A stretch of DNA of 6,161 bases, taken from Gemmatimonadota bacterium. GTDB taxonomy: Bacteria > Gemmatimonadota > Gemmatimonadetes > Gemmatimonadales > GWC2-71-9. The translations under genes and the position numbers were made by a program. Location: contig QHVD01000361.1 of assembly GCA_003222235.1 (NCBI GenBank), forward strand, positions 1-6,161, read 5' to 3'. The number at the start of each line of letters is the position of its first letter. The stretch's first letter is position 1. The notes under the pieces were generated by a model, which worked only from the letters and a program-made list of their open reading frames with translations, did no database searches and had not been told where the DNA came from. Shown here in pieces: positions 1-5,326 of the stretch.

Positions 1-381
1 GGTGCTGAAGATGAATGTCGCCGGCCCCGAGTGAGTACCGTCGCTGACCATGAACCCGCTTCCGCCGTTGAACACGATGCCGGTGGGTCCCCCTGGGACC
101 GTGACCACGAGTGGAAGGACGGCGCCGGTGCCGTCGTAGAGCGTCGACGTGTTCGTCTGGTTGTTGTTGACCCACCACGGCGTTGACGGGCCGGCGACCA
201 GACCCCAGGCGTTCACCAGGTTCGGATCGACTTGTGCCGCCGCGCCGGCCGTGTCGGCGACGAGGTTCCTCGAGGTGTACCCGCCCGACGTGGCCTTGTG
301 CCCCGACATACCACCCGATCCACCCAATCCCCCCCCGCCTCCATATTGCGCAGTGGCGGCGCTGACGACGCCGAGCACCAC
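1..381 (-). CDS. TIGR03118-type secreted protein, N-terminal part (runs off left edge)
   Basis: Reading the minus strand, the frame whose codons end on positions 1-3 gives a hydrophobic segment (LGIVVVLGVVSAATAQ, about 393-346). A Gly-rich stretch encoded partly by an 8-G run (336-329) follows, then a conserved-looking domain with NLVADTAG, DPNLVNAWGL, WWVNNNQTNTSTLYDG and GGPTGIVFN. These motifs are typical of the TIGR03118 family, uncharacterised proteins that are usually exported; the role is unknown. The hydrophobic segment ending in ATA-Q looks like a signal peptide, so export is inferred. The start is unclear. In-frame candidates are GTG at 381 or 378 and CTG at 393, and an in-frame TGA lies further upstream. 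The best-looking ATG (416-414) is in another frame and would give a normal Arg/Lys-containing n-region only if one base were added between about 400 and 413. The 3' end lies outside the window. It is transcribed away from the regulatory genes. Family call is fairly sure; the start is not. Confidence 0.75.
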   Translation of the reverse strand, partial: MVLGVVSAATAQYGGGGGLGGSGGMSGHKATSGGYTSRNLVADTAGAAAQVDPNLVNAWGLVAGPSTPWWVNNNQTNTSTLYDGTGAVLPLVVTVPGGPTGIVFNGGSGFMVSDGTHSGPATFIFST

Positions 382-802
382 GACGATGCCCAGGTACTTC
401 GCCCTGGCCCGCGCATGTAGAACTTGTGCGACTGGTCCAGTGCATCAGCCGGACCATCGCGAAGCCCATATTTTCCAACGAGATCGGGAGTCGGTGCTGC
501 CCACCACGCGGCACGTGCCCACATTTGGGCGACAGGCGACTCCTCCGAGGTCGTCGGCACCGGTCACGCCGATGAGTCCATGCTCGCGGCGCGCGCGTGG
601 GCTTGCGAAGATCGATGCCGACGCGGCGGCTGCGCGCCGCCGTATTCGCTGCGACCGCCCGGCGGCATGCCACGCGACTTGGCGCCGCGACGGCGTTGGT
701 CGGGCACCTGATCGGAGCGGAACCGTCAGCCGCGGGGAGGATCACCGCTCGCTCGATCAGGTCTTCAGGTCGCGGACGTGTCCGAGTTTGGAGCCCGTGT
801 GT

Positions 803-837
803 CGGCCGCTCGGCACCTCTTGCCGGCCGTTCGGCAC
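803..837 (+). repeat. Two direct repeats 21 bp apart, each a dyad (candidate activator binding sites)
   Basis: CGGCCGCTCGGCAC at 803-816 is repeated as CGGCCGTTCGGCAC at 824-837, 13 of 14 bases identical. Each copy contains the inverted repeat GCCG-N2-CGGC (805-814 and 826-835). The 21-bp period is two helical turns, so both dyads face the same side of the DNA. They lie about 60-95 bp upstream of the -24/-12-like element at 898-913, a usual position for sigma-54 enhancer sites. What binds them is not shown; the Fis-type HTH of the downstream gene is the obvious candidate. Confidence 0.45.
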
Positions 838-897
838 GGGAAAGTCCGGGGTTCGGCGGAATCTCCCGTGCCATGCGGCTCCCGGTCGAGCCCCCAT

Positions 898-913
898 CGG
901 CACAGGGGTTGCG
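898..913 (+). promoter_or_regulatory. Sigma-54-type (-24/-12) promoter candidate
   Basis: The sequence CGGCACAGGGGTTGCG carries GGCAC and TTGC with the GG (899-900) and GC (911-912) at the strict spacing required by RpoN holoenzyme. Against TGGCACG-N4-TTGCW, 9 of the 12 specified bases match, including all of GGCAC and TTGC. Transcription would start near 924, only about 7 bases before the ATG at 931 and downstream of the GGGAG at 915-919. The transcript would then be nearly leaderless, which counts against the site or against that start codon. Confidence 0.45.
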
Positions 914-930
914 ACGGGAGCAAGACGACG

Positions 931-3006
931 ATGTGGAGGGTCCCGCCCGCCGTCCGGCAGTCCTGTCCGAACGCGGCGGAGAGCGCTTCGGCGGCACGCT
1001 TCCAGGCGCTGCTAGATGTCGCCGAATCGATCACGGCATGCCGGGGCCTCGAAGAGCTTTTCCGCGGTCTAGCCGTCCACTTGCAGCGTGTCGTAAGCTT
1101 CTACGCTCTGGGCCTCTGTCTTGTGCACCCGGACCGCGGAGTCACGAGCGCCCGGGTTCTCGAGACATCCGGCACGGGATTCACGACCCTTCCCGGGTAT
1201 CCGATCGACGACATTCCCTCCGGGTGGGTTATCGAGACTCAGCAGCCGCTCATCGTCGCCGATACAGCGGCCGAGAACCGGTGGCCCCATGCCATGGCAG
1301 AGCTCCAGGAGCGCGGCCTCGTCAGCTTCTGCATTCTGCCGCTGACGACCGCATGCCGGCGGGTCGGTACGCTCGGCTTCGGCAGCCGTGAGCCGGTCCG
1401 ATATAGCGCTGAGGACGTCGCCTTTCTGAGCGAGGTCGCGAAGCTCGTGGCGGTGGCCGTCGACAACACGCTGAACTTCGACGAGGCGCGGGCGACGCAG
1501 CGGCAGCTCTCGACCGAGCGGGGCCACCTGCGGCTGCTGCTCGAGGTCGCGAACGCCACGGTTTCCAAGCTCGAGCTGCCGGAGCTGGTGAACGCCGTAT
1601 CGACGTCTTTGGATCGCGCCATCTCTCATCACTCCGTGACGCTCGCGCTCTACGACAAAGATCACGGCGACCTCGTGGTTCACGCGGTCGCTTCCAAGTC
1701 CGGCGATGGACACAGACACATCGGGGCGCGCTTCGCGGGCGCCGCGGGCGGCGAGGCGTTCAGCCCGGAACGGACGTTCGTCTTCGACGAAGGCGACCTG
1801 AGGGATCGATTCCCCGACACGGCGGCCGCCCTGCGCGAGACGCGCATCCGGTCGGTCTGCGCCGTCCCGCTCGTCGTGGGCGACTGCGGGCTCGGCACGT
1901 TGACCGTGGGCCATCGGGAGCCCGATGCCTTCCCGCCGGAGGCGGTCGCGATCATCGAGGCCGTCGGTCGCCAGGTCGCGATGGCCGTCGCCAACGCGGT
2001 CGCCATCCAAAAGCTCGCGGAGGAGCGTCTCTACCTCGAGAGCGAGATCCGCACCGAGCACCCCTTCCGAGAGATCGGCGGCGACAGCGCTCTTCTCCGC
2101 GCGGTGCTCGCGCAGGTGGAGACGGTCGCGCCGACCGTCGCGACGGTGCTCGTTCTCGGTGAGACCGGCACCGGGAAAGAGCTGATCGCGCGGGCGATCC
2201 ACGACCGGAGCGCCCGGCGCGTCCGGACGTTCGTCAAGGTGAACTGTGCCGCGATCCCGGCGGCGCTCTTGGAGAGCGAGCTGTTCGGCCACGAGCGCGG
2301 CGCGTTCACCGATGCGGTCTCCCAGAAGATCGGTCGCTTCGAGCTCGCCGACGGCGGTACGCTCTTCCTCGACGAGGTGGGCGAGCTGCCGCTCGAGCTG
2401 CAGCCAAAGCTCCTGCGGGTCCTGCAAGAGCAGGAGTTCGAGCGCCTCGGCGGTACGCGCACGATCAAGGTGGACGTCCGCATCGTCGCGGCGACGAATC
2501 GCGACCTCGCCCGGCTGGTGGAGGAGCAGCGCTTCCGCGACGATCTCTACTATCGCTTGAACGTCTTTCCCATCCACGTCCCCCCGCTGCGTGAGCGAAC
2601 CGAGGACATTCCGGCGCTTGTCCGGTTCTTCGTGCAACGGCTCGCCCGTCCGATGAATCGACACGTCGAAGTCGTCCCGAGCGAGGCGCTCAAGGCGCTT
2701 CGCCGGTATGCCTGGCCGGGAAACGTGAGGGAGCTGGCCAACCTCGTAGAGCGGGCGATGATCCTCTCCAAGGGAAGGACGCTCGAGATTCCGCTCGCCG
2801 AGCTCGGGCGCTGGCAGCGGCCGGACCACGGCGACAGAGCCGCCACCCTCCGGGCCGTGGAGCGGATGCACGTCCTCCGCGTCCTCGGAGAGACCAACTG
2901 GACACTCGGTGGCCCGCGGGGAGCCGCGGTCCGGCTCGGTGTGAAACGGACGACGCTGCAGGCGTTGATGAGGAGACTGGGGATCACCAGGCCGCGGGCG
3001 GCGTGA
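931..3006 (+). CDS. Sigma-54-dependent activator, GAF-GAF-AAA+-Fis HTH (FhlA-like architecture)
   Basis: A bacterial enhancer-binding protein that would use ATP hydrolysis to remodel RpoN-RNA polymerase at -24/-12 promoters. At 691 residues it has the length and domain order of E. coli FhlA. Residues about 25-180 and 200-361 are two GAF domains, which should bind a small ligand; the ligand is unknown. A helical linker leads into the AAA+ domain. Walker A GETGTGKE is at 410-417, the sigma-54 contact loop at 457-462, Walker B GGTLFLDEVGE at 475-485, sensor I ATNRD at 521-525, arginine fingers in RFRDDLYYRL near 534-543, and sensor II WPGNVREL at 595-602. A Fis-type HTH occupies about 657-684 (GVKRTTLQALMRRLGI). 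The contact loop reads GAFTDA instead of GAFTGA. I chose ATG 931 because homology begins about 23 residues later and a weak GGGAG lies at 915-919. GTG 778 would add 51 residues of low-complexity sequence. There is no receiver domain, so phosphorylation is not expected to be its input. The family is certain; the target genes cannot be told. Confidence 0.92.
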   Translation: MWRVPPAVRQSCPNAAESASAARFQALLDVAESITACRGLEELFRGLAVHLQRVVSFYALGLCLVHPDRGVTSARVLETSGTGFTTLPGYPIDDIPSGWVIETQQPLIVADTAAENRWPHAMAELQERGLVSFCILPLTTACRRVGTLGFGSREPVRYSAEDVAFLSEVAKLVAVAVDNTLNFDEARATQRQLSTERGHLRLLLEVANATVSKLELPELVNAVSTSLDRAISHHSVTLALYDKDHGDLVVHAVASKSGDGHRHIGARFAGAAGGEAFSPERTFVFDEGDLRDRFPDTAAALRETRIRSVCAVPLVVGDCGLGTLTVGHREPDAFPPEAVAIIEAVGRQVAMAVANAVAIQKLAEERLYLESEIRTEHPFREIGGDSALLRAVLAQVETVAPTVATVLVLGETGTGKELIARAIHDRSARRVRTFVKVNCAAIPAALLESELFGHERGAFTDAVSQKIGRFELADGGTLFLDEVGELPLELQPKLLRVLQEQEFERLGGTRTIKVDVRIVAATNRDLARLVEEQRFRDDLYYRLNVFPIHVPPLRERTEDIPALVRFFVQRLARPMNRHVEVVPSEALKALRRYAWPGNVRELANLVERAMILSKGRTLEIPLAELGRWQRPDHGDRAATLRAVERMHVLRVLGETNWTLGGPRGAAVRLGVKRTTLQALMRRLGITRPRAA

Positions 3007-3218
3007 GCGGCCCGCCGCGAGCCTCAATCCCGAACGGCGACTGCAGGCGCCGTGCCAGGAGGAACTCGGGGCGCTTCGGTCGTTCGCCGTGGACGACGCG
3101 CCGTGATCTCGACCCGTGCCGACATGGCGGCGCCGCGGCTGTTCAGGCGGGCGGGAGTCGGCTATCTTGCCGGCGTCATCATGTCTTCGGCACACGGGGC
3201 TCGGCGCGGGCCCGGAAG

Positions 3219-3778
3219 ATGCCGCTCCTGACCCCTCCCTCGCCGCGGCCGGCGGCGCCGGCCCGATACGGGCTCGCGAGCCTGTCGACGCTCGTCGTGC
3301 TCGGTGTCGCCGTGGCCAACGATACGGTCCTCGAGGTCATGGCCCTCGTACGCAGAGAAGCGCGGTCTGCGCGGGTGACGCTCGAGAGCCAACTCGCCGA
3401 CGATCTGCCCGCGTCGCCGGCGATCGAATCCAGCCGCAGCAGGTGATCCTCAACCTCATCGTCAACGCCATCGACGCCACGCGCGGAGTGGACGACGGCC
3501 CGCGCGACGTGGTCGTCTCCTCCGGCCGGCACTCCGAGGGCGTGTGCGTGGCGGTCCGGGATTCCGGCGTCGGTCTCGCCTCGGAGACCCTCGACCAGCT
3601 CTTCAAGCCCTTCTATACGACCAAGGCCGAGGGCATGGGCATGGGGCTCGCCATCAGCCGATCGATCGTCGCCGCCCACGGCGGGCGGCTGTGGGCCACC
3701 CCGAACGACCGCCGGGGCGCGACGTTTCACTTCGCCGTGCCGGCGGAAGGGCATCCCGCCCCCTCGAGCGAACGATGA
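3219..3778 (+). pseudogene. Sensor histidine kinase remnant (internal deletion plus frameshift)
   Basis: The ATG at 3219 opens a frame whose start (PARYGLASLSTLVVLGVAVA, about residues 14-33) looks like the first transmembrane segment of a membrane kinase. It passes directly into NDTVLEVMALVRREA, a segment that in such kinases lies just before the HATPase domain. The remaining membrane helices, any PAS domain and the HisKA domain with its phosphorylatable His are absent. Near 3408-3413 the frame breaks: one base is missing after ADDLP, and the product continues in the next frame with VAGDRIQPQQVILNLIVNAI. From there the HATPase_c domain looks complete, with N-box, G1 (DSGVGL), F-box (FKPFYTTK) and G2 (GMGMGL). 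The unshifted frame ends at TGA 3444-3446, overlapping an in-frame GTG at 3443 from which an HATPase-only fragment could be made. The stop at 3776 overlaps the next start, so this was probably the cognate kinase of the regulator at 3775. The frameshift could be a sequencing error; the missing middle could not. Confidence 0.75.
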
Positions 3779-4398
3779 GCGAACCGACGCCCGTGGTGCT
3801 CGTGGTCGACGACGACGCCTCTGTCCGGACGGCGCTGAAAAGCCTGTTCAGATCGGTCGGACTCGCCGTTCGATCGTTCGGGTCCGCGCCGGAGTTCCTG
3901 AGCGAGCCGCTTCCCGATGCTCCCGCGTGCCTCGTGCTCGACGTCCGCCTGCCCGGCATGGGCGGTCTCGACCTGCAGCGGGAGGTGGCCGAGCGGCATC
4001 CGGCCCTCCCGATCATCGTCATGACGGGGCACGGCGACATCCCGATGACCGTCCGCGCGATGAAGGCGGGGGCCGTGGAGTTCCTGTCCAAGCCGTTTCG
4101 GGATCAGGATCTCCTGGACGCGGTCCAGCAGGCGCTCGAGCGGGCGCGTGTGCTGCGGCGCGAGCAGGCGGCGCTGGCGGACGTTCGCGGGCGCGCCGAA
4201 TCGCTCACCCCACGCGAGCGCGAGGTGATGGGATTCGTCGTCGCGGGGCTGCTCAACAAGCAGATCGCGTACGAGCTCGGCATCAGCGAGGTGACCGTGA
4301 AGATCCACCGCGGGCAGGTCATGCAGAAGATGAAAGCCGACTCGGTCGCCGAGCTGGTGCGGATGGCCGAGCGCCTGGGCCTCCCGCCGAGGTCGTAG
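3775..4398 (+). CDS. FixJ/NarL-type response regulator (receiver + LuxR HTH)
   Basis: A 207-residue two-component response regulator. Residues about 7-122 form the receiver: acidic pocket D12/D13, phosphoacceptor D56 (VLDVRLPGM), conserved T84 (VMTGHGD) and K106 (LSKPF). A short linker follows, then a LuxR/GerE HTH at about 143-200 (LTPREREVM, NKQIAYELGISEVTVKIHR), with a length typical of FixJ-like proteins. All residues for phosphotransfer are present, so the protein looks functional. The ATG overlaps the stop of the kinase remnant (ATGA at 3775-3778), implying translational coupling to that gene; no strong ribosome binding site is visible. With its presumed kinase broken, phosphate may come from another kinase (inference). 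Its HTH could recognise the ACACC-type elements after 4398 and 4845, which is untested. The target pathway is unknown. Confidence 0.93.
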   Translation: MSEPTPVVLVVDDDASVRTALKSLFRSVGLAVRSFGSAPEFLSEPLPDAPACLVLDVRLPGMGGLDLQREVAERHPALPIIVMTGHGDIPMTVRAMKAGAVEFLSKPFRDQDLLDAVQQALERARVLRREQAALADVRGRAESLTPREREVMGFVVAGLLNKQIAYELGISEVTVKIHRGQVMQKMKADSVAELVRMAERLGLPPRS

Positions 4399-4405
4399 CG
4401 GGATA

Positions 4406-4417
4406 ACACCAAGGTAT
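4406..4417 (+). promoter_or_regulatory. ACACC/GGTAT near-palindrome in the leader of the first stand-alone receiver
   Basis: ACACCAAGGTAT is an imperfect dyad (perfect form ACACC-N2-GGTGT). It begins 8 bases after the last base of the upstream stop codon and 50 bases before the next ATG. The same kind of element sits at the same distance from the stop in the next gap (4853-4864). The surrounding gap also matches: TAACACC, then an AGGCG, then CCGGT at 4436-4440. It could be an operator for a FixJ-type regulator, or part of a promoter. Confidence 0.4.
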
Positions 4418-4455
4418 GAGAGGCGTCCGACCGACCCGGTGATACCTCCACGCCG

Positions 4456-4845
4456 ATGGGACAGGCCGCCCCGAACGAACGCGTCGTCGCGGTGATCGAC
4501 GACGACCAGTCGGTGCGGGGGGCGATCCGGAGCCTGCTCCGGTCGCTCGGGTTTCGGGTGGAAACGTTCGCATCTGCCGAAGACTTCCTCGACGCGCGAC
4601 CCGCCGGGATCGGGTGCCTGATCCTCGACGTCCGCCTCTCGGGGATGAGCGGCCTGGATCTGCAGCAGCGGCTGGCGGTTACGGGCGACGCACCCCCGAT
4701 CGTGTTCATCAGCGCGCACGCCGACCAGGTCGCGCGGCAGCAGACGCTCGCCGCGGGAGCGATCGCCTTCCTGCGCAAGCCGTTTGCCGAGGCCGCGCTC
4801 ATCGATGCGGTTCGCCGGGCGTTCGGCTTCCCCGCGACGTCGTAG
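4456..4845 (+). CDS. Single-domain response regulator (stand-alone receiver), copy 1
   Basis: A 129-residue protein made only of a receiver domain. The acidic pair is D15/D16 (VIDDD), the phosphoacceptor D58 (LILDVRL), the switch Ser/Thr position is S86 (FISAHAD) and the conserved lysine K108 (LRKPF). It ends right after the last receiver helix, so it has no DNA-binding or enzymatic output. It should act by docking to a partner or by passing or draining phosphate. It resembles the receiver of the FixJ-type protein at 3775 and, more closely, the next gene; roughly two thirds of residues are identical by eye. Both copies start MGQ...NER..AV.DDD, which supports this ATG. The sequence before the ATG is CCTCC-rich, with no good ribosome binding site. 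The 57-base gap suggests it may have its own control as well as read-through from upstream. Confidence 0.9.
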   Translation: MGQAAPNERVVAVIDDDQSVRGAIRSLLRSLGFRVETFASAEDFLDARPAGIGCLILDVRLSGMSGLDLQQRLAVTGDAPPIVFISAHADQVARQQTLAAGAIAFLRKPFAEAALIDAVRRAFGFPATS

Positions 4846-4852
4846 GCCGTTA

Positions 4853-4864
4853 ACACCTAGATGT
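4853..4864 (+). promoter_or_regulatory. ACACCT/AGATGT near-palindrome in the leader of the second stand-alone receiver
   Basis: ACACCTAGATGT differs by one base from the perfect dyad ACACCTAGGTGT. It begins 8 bases after the last base of the stop codon of copy 1 and 55 bases before the ATG of copy 2, mirroring the element at 4406-4417. Its flanks also match that leader: TAACACC at the left, ACAGGCG to the right, and CCGGT at 4885-4889. Confidence 0.4.
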
Positions 4865-4882
4865 AACAGGCGAACAAGCGCG

Positions 4883-4907
4883 ATCCGGTCTACGGTCGGC
4901 ACCGGAT
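4883..4907 (+). promoter_or_regulatory. Perfect 7-bp inverted repeat abutting the start codon
   Basis: ATCCGGT (4883-4889) and ACCGGAT (4901-4907) are exact reverse complements separated by 11 bases. The right arm ends at the base before the ATG at 4908. In RNA this hairpin would cover the ribosome-binding position; as DNA it could be an operator. No Shine-Dalgarno sequence is visible outside the stem. Confidence 0.35.
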
Positions 4908-5309
4908 ATGGGGCAACCGTCGAACGAGCGAACCGTAGCGGTCGTCGACGACGACGCGTCGGTCCGCGTGGCGATCCGGAGCCTGCTGCGGTCGCTGGGC
5001 TTCCGGGTCGAGACGTTCGGTTCGGCCGAAGACGTCATCGCCTTCGCCGGGCTCGGTGACGTCGCCTGCCTGATCGTGGACGTGCGATTGCGGGGCATGA
5101 GTGGTCTCGACATTCAGCGCCATCTCGCGGCTGCCGGCTCGGGAACGCCGCTGGTGTTCATCACCGCGCACGACGATCCGGCCGATCGGAGGCAGGCCGT
5201 CGCAGGCGGAGCACTCGCCTTTCTTCGCAAGCCGTTCTCGGACGGCGCGCTCATCGATGCGGTTCGCGCGGCGCTCGGTCGCGCAGGGGGACATCACTCG
5301 AATCCGTGA
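4908..5309 (+). CDS. Single-domain response regulator (stand-alone receiver), copy 2
   Basis: A 133-residue receiver-only protein, tandem paralogue of the gene at 4456. The acidic pair is D14/D15 (VVDDD), the phosphoacceptor D58 (LIVDVRL), T86 (FITAHDD) and K108 (LRKPF) complete the active site. The first 40 residues are nearly the same as copy 1 (AIRSLLRSLGFRVETF in both); divergence is greatest at about residues 44-54 and 75-100, which include the surface around helix 4 often used for partner choice. A short Gly/His tail follows the last helix, and there is no output domain. Copy 2 has Thr where copy 1 has Ser at the switch position. The next gene, an AAA+ activator without a receiver, begins 17 bases after the stop, so the two are very likely cotranscribed. 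This receiver may act on that activator (inference). Confidence 0.9.
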   Translation: MGQPSNERTVAVVDDDASVRVAIRSLLRSLGFRVETFGSAEDVIAFAGLGDVACLIVDVRLRGMSGLDIQRHLAAAGSGTPLVFITAHDDPADRRQAVAGGALAFLRKPFSDGALIDAVRAALGRAGGHHSNP

Positions 5310-5315
5310 GTCATT

Positions 5316-5321
5316 GGAGGG
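5316..5321 (+). promoter_or_regulatory. Strong ribosome binding site for the second sigma-54 activator
   Basis: GGAGGG lies five bases before the ATG at 5327-5329, the best Shine-Dalgarno match in the window. It fixes the start of the gene that runs off the right edge, and shows that this gene is probably translated better than the receivers upstream. Confidence 0.75.
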
Positions 5322-5326
5322 TCGCC

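Larger units (their letters stand above)
382..930. other. Non-coding divergent intergenic region
   Basis: No convincing protein was found here. The open frames on both strands are compositional: Arg/Ala/Pro-rich, with no recognisable motif. The left part would hold the promoter of the minus-strand TIGR03118-type gene, but no good -35/-10 pair is visible; the most AT-rich spot is 466-478. A GC-rich hairpin with 7-bp stems (624-630 with 636-642, loop 5) lies mid-region without a T-tract. The right part holds the phased dyads at 803-837 and the sigma-54-type element at 898-913, listed separately. Confidence 0.6.

Noticed and set aside
441..456. Minus-strand sigma-54-like element (TGG-N10-GC spacing) before the TIGR03118-type gene
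   Set aside because: GG and GC are correctly spaced, but the core is TGGTCC...ATGC with three mismatches inside the conserved blocks. A match of that quality is expected by chance in a region this long.
624..642. GC-rich hairpin CGGCGGC-N5-GCCGCCG
   Set aside because: It has no T-tract and lies in very GC-rich sequence where 7-bp stems of this kind are common, so it cannot be called a terminator.
149..1015. A 288-codon + strand open frame covering the left intergenic region
   Set aside because: It is Pro/Arg/Ala-rich with no motif, is antisense to the TIGR03118-type gene and overlaps the start of the activator in another frame.
2428..2451. A 24-bp exact match to 5831-5854
   Set aside because: It lies in the conserved EQEFERLG stretch of both AAA+ domains. 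Shared protein sequence plus biased codon use explains it without recent recombination.
2994..3018. Possible terminator at the end of the first activator
   Set aside because: Two mutually exclusive 6-bp GC stems overlap the stop codon, with no T-run after them. A factor-independent terminator is not supported.
1069..3195. A 708-codon open frame on the minus strand opposite the first sigma-54 activator
   Set aside because: It is antisense to an unmistakable AAA+ gene, is rich in Arg/Asp/Glu/Leu without domains, and is expected from strong G/C bias at third codon positions. The same holds for the minus-strand frame at 3727-4902.
4412..4454. Two crossing inverted repeats (AGGTAT with ATACCT; GGCGT with ACGCC) in the first receiver leader
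   Set aside because: The 5-6 bp arms with loops over 20 bases are short enough to arise by chance, and they are not mirrored well in the second leader.
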